Below are positions 8,599 to 15,481 of a DNA stretch of 64,000 nucleotides, piece after piece (position 1 is the stretch's first letter; the number at the start of each line of letters is the position of its first letter). Below the pieces are notes generated by a model. That model ran no database searches and was not told where the DNA came from. It saw nothing but the letters and a program-made list of their open reading frames with translations. Made by a program: the position numbers and the translations under genes. The stretch is from Coriobacteriaceae bacterium. Lineage in GTDB: Bacteria; Actinomycetota; Coriobacteriia; Coriobacteriales; Coriobacteriaceae. The stretch is taken from assembly GCA_025757745.1 (NCBI GenBank), contig CP107217.1:248001-312000 (forward strand), in the 5' to 3' direction.

Positions 8599-8674
8599 GC
8601 CTCCGTAGCTCAGGGGATAGAGCACCGCTCTCCTAAAGCGGGTGTCGACGGTTCGAATCCGCCCGGGGGCACCA
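8599..8674 (+). tRNA. tRNA-Arg (anticodon CCT)
   Basis: A full 76-base cloverleaf with encoded CCA. The acceptor stem is GCCTCCG/CGGGGGC with one T-G pair, the D arm contains AGCTCAGGGGATAGAGC, the anticodon loop is CTCCTAA, and the T arm contains GGTTCGAATCC. The CCT anticodon reads AGG arginine codons. A possible -10 box TACACT lies at 8583-8588. Decayed and accessory genes begin directly after it, as is common where tRNA genes have served as integration sites, but no integrase or repeated tRNA end is visible. Confidence 0.97.
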
Positions 8675-8683
8675 GGGAATATG

Positions 8684-8710
8684 ACGGCGTCGCGGGAGCG
8701 GCGCCGTTTC
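8684..8710 (+). terminator. Probable tRNA terminator
   Basis: ACGGCG (8684-8689) pairs with CGCCGT (8702-8707), followed by a TTTC stretch. The stem is short and the T run weak. Confidence 0.4.
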
Positions 8711-8763
8711 TGGTTTGCGGGGGCCGCCGTGCTGCTCGCCCGTGGGGGACTGGCATCTGTTTC

Positions 8764-9963
8764 CTAGAGTGCGCTGCGGTAAATCTTTCTCGCGTTGTCC
8801 AGCGTGAGCTTCCTGAAGCTGCCGAAGAGCTCTCCGCGGTTGATCTTGAGGCCCGGAATCATCTTTTCGATATCGTCCTCGGTGACTCCGAACTCCGATA
8901 GCGCGCGCGGCATTCCCAGCGAGACGAAGAAATCCTGCAGCTCGTCGATGGTCGCTTCGACCGCGTACTCGATTGCCTGCTCGGGGGTTACCTCCACATC
9001 GAGCTCGTCCGCGTCCGAATCGATGGGTTCGATGCCAAGGGCCTGGGCGCTGAACTCCAGGAAGCGCTCAGGGTGCTCTCGCCATACGTAGCGCATCCAG
9101 GCGGGGAAGATGACGGCGAGGCCGGCGCCGTGCGTGATCTTGGTGTCCAGTGCGGATAGCTCGTGCTCAAGGCCGCGGCAGGTCCAATCGCCGTCGCGCA
9201 GGGCGTTATGGGCGAGCGTACCCACCCACATGATCTCGGCGCGGGCGTCGTAGTCATCGGGGTTCTCCATCACCTTGGGCGCCGCCTCCCTCGCGGCGCG
9301 CACTAGCCCGCAGGCGATGTTGTCGGTTACGCCCACGGCGGGCTCGCCGGAGAAGAGTCGCTCCATGATATGGGCGATCATGTCGGTCACTCCCGCGGCG
9401 GTCTGGCAGGCGGGCAGGCTGAAGGTCAGCTCCGGGTCGAGGAAGGCGATGGCCGGGCGGTTGAGGTCCGTGTTAATGCTGCATTTGAGGTGCTCCTCGT
9501 CGTTGCTGATAACGCAGGAGTTAGAGGCCTCGGAACCGGATGCGGGGATGGTCACCACGCAGGCGACGTCGATGCGGTCGGCGGGAACGGCGCGCTTGCG
9601 GAAGAAGTCCCATACGTCGCCGTCGTATACCGCCCCAGTGCGATGGCCTTCGCGCAGTCCATGACGGAGCCGCCGCCCACGGGCAGGATGATGTCGGCGT
9701 CGTTTGCCCGTGCGAGCTCGACGCCTTCTCGTGCCAAGCCTATTTCGGGGTTTGGACGCACCCCTCCAAGCCCGATGTGCTCCACGCCCGCGGCATCGAG
9801 CGATGCCCTCACGCGGACGAGCGTTCCGCAGCGAACTGCGGAACCCCTGCCGTAGACAATGAGCGCTCAGCGGTAGCCGGAGGCGGACAGAGTCCCCCAA
9901 CCTTGTCGGTCGCTTTTCGCCCAAAGACAAAGCGGGTGGGGGAGTAGAAGGAGAAATCGTTCA
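8764..9963 (-). pseudogene. Iron-containing alcohol dehydrogenase (BDH-type), frameshifted pseudogene
   Basis: The decoded protein starts MNDFSFYSPTRFVFGRKA at 9963 and would be a normal-length (about 390 residue) NAD(P)H-dependent type III alcohol dehydrogenase. The nucleotide site DIILPVGGGSVMDCAKAIALG and the metal-site histidines (TDMIAHIMERLF, LEHELSA, ITHGAGLAVIFPAWM) are recognisable. The frame is broken three times: a shift in the G run after KATDKVG (about 9893), an in-frame TGA after TLSASGYR, and a second shift in a G run at about 9640 after AIALG. From there to the stop the frame is intact. Both shifts sit in homopolymeric G runs, so a sequencing error at one is possible, but the TGA makes a true pseudogene likely. 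Confidence 0.8.
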
Positions 9964-10199
9964 TGGAGCTCCAATCTGGCGTTTCGCCCTACATGCGCGG
10001 AGGAGTTTTTCGGGCGCATCGCCTGCGTTCGCGTCGCAATCTCGGCGGCGCGGTGCGGTCCGTGGATTCCATCGTATCGCCCGCGGCACCCCTTACCGAC
10101 GATTGAGGCGAGTCTGCATTTCGCGGCGCGACGTCCACCTGGCGGACGATATCCGTTCGCGACACGTGGCCGTCCCGGTCGCAATAGCGTATGCGCACC

Positions 10200-10351
10200 G
10201 GGTTGCCGAGATGGGCCTGCGACCCCTTCTCCTGATGCGAGCGCGCGAGACGGGTGAGCAGCGGCGCGAGCACCTGCTCGACCGTCTCCTCCCGATACCA
10301 CGCCGCCACGGGCAACCCGTTCACGTCAAACCCGTACGTTCGCCATGCCAT
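10200..10351 (-). pseudogene. Fragment resembling the N-terminus of a P-loop nucleoside/sugar kinase
   Basis: About 50 residues from the ATG at 10351 read MAWRTYGFDVNGLPVAAW then EETVEQVLAPLLTRLARSH. This looks like the region just before the P loop in a family of nucleoside/nucleotide kinase-like proteins. The expected VFLAAPPGTGKS-type ATP site is missing, and the frame runs into unrelated sequence. The stretch 9964-10200 shows no intact gene on either strand. The family assignment is from pattern memory and is tentative; it is best read as gene debris. Confidence 0.35.
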
Positions 10352-10644
10352 TCGCCTCGCCGCCTTCGCCGAACGAAACCGCGTATCCAGACCGCCGGTC
10401 CCCCACCCAGCACTTCGACGAGCCTTCGCGCTCACTTCTGCGGTCGGGATGCGCCCGCGAGGCGCTCGGCAGGCAGCGCCATTTCCGCTCGCTGTGTCGA
10501 GCGCGAGTGTCGAGAAGTCGCCATATGCCACTCAGATGTAGCATGGAGTGCCGAAGTGCACGCGCCCGTGACGAAACACTGGCGCCAACCCGTTCCGCGC
10601 ACCACCCCGCCCGTAAGGTGTGTGGCGAAAGGAGGACCAGCCGC

Positions 10645-10835
10645 ATGAACATCCCCGAGACACAGAGCCTACCTCGATCGCATTCCGCACGAGCTTCTCT
10701 GACATTTCCGCCCATTACCACGTGGAGGTCCCCGTCGCGGAGATCGCCTACGCATACGACTACATCAATTCCCGGCATGCCCCGCGCAGGCAGGCCACGC
10801 TGAACGACGGGTCCGCGGCCCGGCAGGACGAATGA
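10645..10835 (+). pseudogene. Collapsed remnant of a LevR-like PTS regulator gene
   Basis: The remnant begins with the same ribosome site and start as the intact regulator at 15482 (AAAGGAGG, then MNIPETQ). It lacks an 11-bp piece soon after the start and then jumps, at a shared GCAT, to the last 50 or so codons (SFSDISAHYHVEVPVAEIAYAYDYIN to the stop). The 5' and 3' parts are in different frames, so no useful protein is made. It lies 63 bp before the IIB gene, where a cotranscribed regulator would be expected. Confidence 0.8.
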
Positions 10836-10867
10836 CGCGCTTCGGCACAGGCCATGCCGAAACGCGT
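10835..10867 (+). other. Hairpin inserted before the second PTS operon
   Basis: ACGCGCTTCGGCA and TGCCGAAACGCGT pair as a 13-bp stem with one C-A mismatch and a seven-base loop. The matching DNA behind the intact regulator (18236-18245) lacks most of this segment, so it arose in copy A or was lost from copy B. There is no T run, so it is more likely a small palindromic insertion or an RNA-stability element than a terminator. Confidence 0.45.
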
Positions 10868-10898
10868 CACGCAAGCAAAGGAAGGAAGCCAACATCAC

Positions 10899-11387
10899 AT
10901 GAGCATCATCGCAGCACGCATCGACAACCGCCTGCTACACGGCATAGTGGCAACCCAGTGGGTACCCGAGTTCCGTCCGCAGCGTCTCATGGTCATCGAT
11001 GACATCGTCGCCAACGACCCGACCAAGAAGGCCGCCATGCGGATGGCAAAGCCCTCGGGAGTCGCCCTCTCCATTATCAACAAGGAGACGGCTCTCACGA
11101 ACTATCGGGCGGGCAAGTACGACGACCACACGGTCTTCATCGTGGCGCGAGACCCCCAGACCATCCTCGACGTCATACAGACGGGCCAGGTTGTTCCCAC
11201 ACTCGTGGTCGGAGGCACAGTCTTTCCCGAAGAGGGGTCAGACGCCGTCCAGGTGAGCAGTCGCGCCTACGTCACCAAAGACGAGCTGCCCGCATATCGA
11301 GCGATTGCTGGCACCGGCTGCGACATCACCGTTCGCTATGTGCCGGCCGACAAGCCCGTAGAGCTCTCCAGCATCATCACGCTTTAG
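10899..11387 (+). CDS. Mannose/fructose/sorbose-family PTS EIIB component
   Basis: A 162-residue soluble phosphocarrier. The active histidine is in ARIDNRLLHGIVATQW (His14), at the standard position for stand-alone IIB proteins of this family. It is the first gene of a five-gene operon (IIB, IIC, IID, IIA, GH32), separated by 15 bp from IIC. The ribosome site is AAGGAAGG, somewhat far from the ATG. The neighbouring glycoside hydrolase suggests fructose-containing oligosaccharides or their products as substrate. Confidence 0.93.
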   Translation: MSIIAARIDNRLLHGIVATQWVPEFRPQRLMVIDDIVANDPTKKAAMRMAKPSGVALSIINKETALTNYRAGKYDDHTVFIVARDPQTILDVIQTGQVVPTLVVGGTVFPEEGSDAVQVSSRAYVTKDELPAYRAIAGTGCDITVRYVPADKPVELSSIITL

Positions 11388-11402
11388 CAAGGGAGTGAAC
11401 TT

Positions 11403-12176
11403 ATGACACCATCCATCATCCAGATAGCCGTCGTTACACTCATCGCCTTCATCTACGGAGCCGAGAAGAACGCGGGACAAATTCTCACGAACATGTCCGT
11501 CACGCCAGCATGGTTCGTCGGACTTGCGCTCGGCGACCCCGTAACCGGCCTCGCCGTCGGCGCCATCGTCCAACTCATGAGCCTGGGCGTGGCGGCCATG
11601 GGAGGAGCCTCCGTCCCCGACTATCCCACTGCCGCCATCATTGGCGCCGTCGTTGCCATCACCTCGGGTCAGGAGGCGAGCGTCGGCGTTGCCGCCGGAA
11701 TCGCAGTCGGCATGCTCGGCCTTCAGCTCGACGTCATCGCCAAGACGGCAAACGGCTTCCTCGGGCGTACCTCGCAGCGCTTTGCCGAAGAGGGCAAGTA
11801 CTCGCAGATGAAGAGCGTACTTTTCCTCGGTCCGGTCTTCTATGGCCTTACGGCGGCCATCCCCACGTTTGCCGTACTGCTCTTTGGCGCCGATGCCGTC
11901 AACGCTTTCCTCTCCGTCATGCCCTCCTGGTTCACGACCGGCCTCTCCATCGCCGCCGGTATCCTCCCCGTCGTCGGCCTTGCGATGCTTCTGTCCTTCA
12001 TGCCAATGAAGAAATTCATCGCCTACGCCATCGTTGGCTTCGTTCTGGCCGCCTACCTGCAGATAAGCATTCTCCCCATTGCCCTGCTCGGTGCCGCCGC
12101 GGCCATCGAGTACTACAAGTCGCACAGCAATCCGTCCGTAAACGCCCTCGACGCTGGAGGTCTGGAAGATGAGTAA
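11403..12176 (+). CDS. Mannose/sorbose-family PTS EIIC membrane component
   Basis: A 257-residue multi-pass protein with the IIC signature segments ALGDPVTGLAVGAIVQLMSL and GGASVPDYPTAAIIGAVVAI. It forms the membrane channel with IID. Ribosome site AAGGGAG. Its last eight bases overlap the start of the IID gene, indicating translational coupling. Confidence 0.93.
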   Translation: MTPSIIQIAVVTLIAFIYGAEKNAGQILTNMSVTPAWFVGLALGDPVTGLAVGAIVQLMSLGVAAMGGASVPDYPTAAIIGAVVAITSGQEASVGVAAGIAVGMLGLQLDVIAKTANGFLGRTSQRFAEEGKYSQMKSVLFLGPVFYGLTAAIPTFAVLLFGADAVNAFLSVMPSWFTTGLSIAAGILPVVGLAMLLSFMPMKKFIAYAIVGFVLAAYLQISILPIALLGAAAAIEYYKSHSNPSVNALDAGGLEDE

Positions 12177-13029
12177 CGAAGTTAACGCCACCAAGGCAAA
12201 CGAAGCGCCAACCCGCCTGGCAGACGGAACGTACCAGCCAGTCCTCACCGTTTCCGATCTCGACCGTTGCGGCCGCCGCTGGATGCTCGGCGCGTCCATC
12301 TATAACTATGAGTCCCAGTGTGCCCCGGCGGTCATGTTCGCAACCGAACCCGCCCTGCGCAAGATCTATGCAGGAGACGAGGAGGGCTACCGCAGGTCAC
12401 TTCTGAGCACCTATCGCTATTACAATGCGACTCCCCAGGTAAGCGGCCTGCTCCTCGGCGCCGGCCTAGCCTTGGAGGACAAGGGGCACAATGACGCCAT
12501 CGACGCGGTCCAAGACCTTAAGATTGGCCTCATGGGCTCCCTCTCAGGAGTCGGCGATACGATCTTCGCCATCCTCATTCCCACCATCTTCGGCTCCATC
12601 GCCGCCTACATGGGACAGGCGGGAAACCCCGTCGGCGTGCTTCTCTGGCTCGCCGTCGCCATCGCCATCTTCGTATGGAAGCTCTTTGACTGGCGCATAG
12701 GCTATAAGTTCGGCGACAAGCTCTTCACGACCCTTGCCGAGAAGATGTCCGTTTTCACCGAGTCGACGTCGGCACTTGGCATGATGGTCGTCGGTGCGCT
12801 CATCCCCACCGTCATCAAGGTCTCGTGTGGTCTCACGTTCACCATGGGTGACGTCACGCTCGACGTCCAGACGGGCATCCTCGACCAAATCATGGTCGGC
12901 ATGCTGCCCGTAATAGCCACAGCCATCGTCTACGCCCTCGTCAAGCGCAAGGTCAGCATCAACAAGATTGTCCTCGGCATCCTCATCATCTCGTGGGTGT
13001 GCGCGGCTTTCGGCATTCTTGCTGCCTAG
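12169..13029 (+). CDS. Mannose/sorbose-family PTS EIID membrane component
   Basis: A 286-residue IID protein. A soluble N-terminal half (SIYNYESQCAPAVMFATEPA) leads into the conserved block DLKIGLMGSLSGVGDTIF and four or more C-terminal membrane helices. Compared with the first operon's IID it is clearly divergent, so the two transporters are not recent duplicates. Confidence 0.93.
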   Translation: MSNEVNATKANEAPTRLADGTYQPVLTVSDLDRCGRRWMLGASIYNYESQCAPAVMFATEPALRKIYAGDEEGYRRSLLSTYRYYNATPQVSGLLLGAGLALEDKGHNDAIDAVQDLKIGLMGSLSGVGDTIFAILIPTIFGSIAAYMGQAGNPVGVLLWLAVAIAIFVWKLFDWRIGYKFGDKLFTTLAEKMSVFTESTSALGMMVVGALIPTVIKVSCGLTFTMGDVTLDVQTGILDQIMVGMLPVIATAIVYALVKRKVSINKIVLGILIISWVCAAFGILAA

Positions 13030-13062
13030 CCTAGGGCTAGACCAACCCACAAAGGACGCATT

Positions 13063-13467
13063 ATGAGGCACATCATCATTGCATCGCACTACGGCCTGGC
13101 AGCCGGACTCGGAGACACGCTCAAGGCCATCATAGGACCGGGGCACGACATCAGGGTTGTCTGCGCGTTTACAGACGAAACCCCGCTCGAGGAGAAGCTC
13201 GCCAGCGCATTCGAGGGCATCGCCGAAGATGACGAGACCCTCGTTCTCACCGACATCCTTCAGGGCAGCGTAAACCAGCTCGTAGCCTGCTCGGCTCCGC
13301 GAGGCGCGTTCATAGTGACCGGCGTAAACCTTCCCGTGGCCCTCGAGCTCTCGCTCCACGCCGGACAGCTTACTCCCGATGTGGTGAGGCATGTCGTCAC
13401 CCAAGCCAAAGAGCAGCTCGTCTACCTCGGAGATCTTACTCCGGACGTTGACGAAGAAGACGAATAG
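13063..13467 (+). CDS. Mannose/sorbose-family PTS EIIA component
   Basis: A 134-residue soluble IIA protein that accepts phosphate from HPr. The active histidine is in IIASHYGLAAGL (His9); the usual SHG is SHY here. The second conserved block is VLTDILQGSVNQLV and the third IVTGVNLPVALEL. It stands alone rather than fused to IIB as in the first operon, and has an acidic tail (DVDEEDE). Confidence 0.9.
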   Translation: MRHIIIASHYGLAAGLGDTLKAIIGPGHDIRVVCAFTDETPLEEKLASAFEGIAEDDETLVLTDILQGSVNQLVACSAPRGAFIVTGVNLPVALELSLHAGQLTPDVVRHVVTQAKEQLVYLGDLTPDVDEEDE

Positions 13468-13496
13468 GAAAGACGCGACAGTAAGGAGGACGAGAC

Positions 13497-14933
13497 ATGC
13501 GCAAAGTCCCGACCAATAACCAGCACCTGTTCTACCAACCGAAGGACGTGTGGGTGGGAGACGTCATGCCCTTCGGCAAGGACGGCACGTTCTATCTATA
13601 CCACCAGCGTGACACGCGCGACCCCGCTCCGCTTGCCGAAGGACAGCCCTTTGGGTGGTCGCTCGCGACCACCCAGGACTTCGTGACGTACCAGGAACAC
13701 GGAACGGCGATCCCCCACGGCGGAGAAGACGACCAAGACCAGTTCATCTACGCCGGAACCGTTTACGAGGCAAAAGGGGAGGTACGCGCTTTCTATACCG
13801 GGTTTAACCGCAACTACCTGCGAGAAGGCAAAACGTCCCAGGTGCTCATGCAGGCGAAGGCCTGCTCGGATGATTATGCGACGTGGAAAAAGACGGGCGT
13901 TGCAGTAGAGCTCACGCCTCAGCCAGGATACGATGGGCGCAACTGGCGCGACCCTTTCGTAATATGGGATGACGACCGGAAGGAATACCTCCTCGTACTG
14001 GGCACGCGTAAGGGAGACGACCCCTCCAAAACCCTCCAAACTGGCAGGCTCGTTCACTTTACGTCGAAGGACCTCGAGCACTGGCAGTTCAAGGGCGACT
14101 TCTGGGCCCCCGGCCTCTACACCATGTTCGAAATGCCAGACATTTTTAAAATTGGCGATTGGTGGTACCTGGTCTACTCTGAGTACAGCGACGAGAACAA
14201 GATCGTCTACCGCATGAGCCGCGATCTCTACGGTCCGTGGGAGAAGCCGAGAGATGACGCCTTCGACGGGAGGGCGTATTACGCCGGACGGACCGCCTTC
14301 GACGGATCGCGCAGGATTCTGTCCGGCTGGGTCCCCACGCGCGAGAACGACGATGACCGGGCCAACTGGCTTTGGGGTGGCTCGTTTATGCCCCATGAGG
14401 TGTACCAGCGCCCCAATGGCACCCTCGGCGTTCGCCCTCCCCAAAGCATAAAGGATGCGTTCGAGTGCCCTGATGCCGTCCCGGATATCGAGCTTCGCGG
14501 AGACCACGAACGAACGGAGTGCGTAATCACCGAAAACGCAGGCGAGATCTTCTGCTTCGAGGCAGACGTGACGTTCAGGGACGCTTGCGACTTCTCAATT
14601 CGAGCCTACAAGAATCTCGAGACCGACGAGTCGTACGAATACCGCTTCGACCTCGACGCGAATCGGCTCTCGTTCGACAAGAGCCCCTGTTACAAGTGGT
14701 TCCGCGTAATGGATAAGGGGCTTTGGAGGCCAGTCTGGCTCGAGTCCGGGCGTTCTTACCACCTGCAGCTCATCGTTGACGACAACATCCTCGTCCTCTA
14801 CCTCGACGGTACCGCACTCACGACACGCGTCTGCGAGAAGTTCGGCCACTCGCTTGCTGTTACGGTAACGAATGGCGAACTCAAACTGTCCAACATAGCC
14901 TTGGCGAAGGGGCTGCGCGAACAGGAAAAGTAA
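13497..14933 (+). CDS. Glycoside hydrolase family 32-like protein
   Basis: A 478-residue protein with a five-bladed propeller (about 1-320) and a C-terminal beta-sandwich (about 330-478), the GH32 layout of sucrases, levanases and fructosidases. Likely catalytic residues are Asp22 in VWVGDVMPFGKDG (where WMNDPNG is usual), Asp152 in WRDPF and Glu212 in FEMPDIF (where ECPD is usual). There is no signal peptide, so it acts in the cytoplasm on sugars brought in by the PTS genes just upstream, probably as phosphates. The altered motifs place it outside the classical invertases, so exact specificity is open. Start ATG after TAAGGAGG. Confidence 0.8.
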   Translation: MRKVPTNNQHLFYQPKDVWVGDVMPFGKDGTFYLYHQRDTRDPAPLAEGQPFGWSLATTQDFVTYQEHGTAIPHGGEDDQDQFIYAGTVYEAKGEVRAFYTGFNRNYLREGKTSQVLMQAKACSDDYATWKKTGVAVELTPQPGYDGRNWRDPFVIWDDDRKEYLLVLGTRKGDDPSKTLQTGRLVHFTSKDLEHWQFKGDFWAPGLYTMFEMPDIFKIGDWWYLVYSEYSDENKIVYRMSRDLYGPWEKPRDDAFDGRAYYAGRTAFDGSRRILSGWVPTRENDDDRANWLWGGSFMPHEVYQRPNGTLGVRPPQSIKDAFECPDAVPDIELRGDHERTECVITENAGEIFCFEADVTFRDACDFSIRAYKNLETDESYEYRFDLDANRLSFDKSPCYKWFRVMDKGLWRPVWLESGRSYHLQLIVDDNILVLYLDGTALTTRVCEKFGHSLAVTVTNGELKLSNIALAKGLREQEK

Positions 14934-15079
14934 GCCAGTGAACCTCGTCGCCACAGCGACTCCCCCAGCAAAACACGCGAACAACGGGTCCGGCCGCATT
15001 CCGGCGACCGGACTCGTCCTGTGCCCTGATGGCACATGGCCCCGGGCTGCCGACAGCGAGGCGGCCTTAGGGGCCTCGC
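14934..15079 (+). other. Intergenic hairpins after the GH32 gene
   Basis: Two short perfect stems are visible: TGTGCC-ctgat-GGCACA near 15020, and GCGAGGC/GCCTCGC at 15056-15062 and 15073-15079. Neither is followed by a T run. They may slow decay or end transcription of the PTS operon, and nothing coding is seen. Confidence 0.35.
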
Positions 15080-15264
15080 CTACAGATTCCTGAGTGCGTC
15101 GACGAGGGAGACCTTGCCCGCGGTGACCTCGTCGGCCTGCTTGATGACCTTTGCGGGCACGACGGCCACCACAGCGCCGGCGGCAGAGTCGATTCGAGCG
15201 ATGTGGTCAGAGACGGAGCGAACGGCGAGCCGCTTGCCGACAGGGAGGCAGTCAAAGGTGGCAA
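15080..15264 (-). pseudogene. C-terminal fragment of an unidentified gene
   Basis: About 60 codons in one frame end at a TAG (15080-15082). They read like genuine protein: RLAVRSVSDHIARIDSAAGA, then VVAVVPAKVIKQADEVTAGK and VSLVDALRNL. No plausible start lies in the unduplicated DNA, and the frame continues only into the regulator's upstream region, so this is the tail of a truncated gene. I do not recognise the family. Confidence 0.4.
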
Positions 15265-15481
15265 AGCGCACTCCTACGGTTGGGATACGCCCGTGAGGCG
15301 CTCGGCGGACAGCGCTGTTGCCGCTCGCTGTGTCGAGCGCAGGTGTCGAGAAGTCGCCATATGCCACTACAGATGTATCATGGAGTGCCGAAGTTCACGT
15401 GCCCGTGACAAAACGCGGGCGCCAACCCGTCCCGAGCACCACCCCGCCCGTAAGGTGTGGGACGAAAGGAGGACCAGCCGC
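15263..15481 (+). promoter_or_regulatory. Upstream control region of the LevR-like regulator, duplicated at 10423
   Basis: Roughly 220 bp before the regulator start are about 85 percent alike, by eye, to 10423-10644. They include the shared core GTCGCCATATGCCACT, a possible -10 (TATCAT, 15376-15381; TAGCAT in copy A) and the ribosome site AAAGGAGG. I see no TGGCAC-N5-TTGC element. Conservation in both copies, despite decay of copy A's gene, suggests the element still drives transcription at both places. Confidence 0.5.

Larger units (their letters stand above)
10423..10930 (+). repeat. Degenerate copy A of the LevR-like gene region (upstream DNA, both gene ends, IIB start)
   Basis: This stretch matches copy B in three blocks. 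About 10423-10668 matches about 15263-15520 (upstream DNA and gene start), about 10677-10838 matches about 18080-18238 (gene end), and 10869-10912 matches 18242-18285 (spacer plus first bases of a PTS IIB gene). About 2.5 kb of regulator sequence is missing between the first two blocks. The two copies therefore descend from a regulator-PTS unit present twice. Copy A kept the PTS and copy B kept the regulator. Confidence 0.8.

Noticed and set aside
8599..8674. Integration (att) site at tRNA-Arg
   Set aside because: No integrase gene and no repeat of the tRNA 3' end could be found in the window.
10438..10531. Conserved minus-strand frame (MAYGDFST...) shared with 15278-15367, as a small gene
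   Set aside because: Similarity comes from the duplicated regulator upstream DNA. Most differences change the amino acid, and downstream parts are unrelated.
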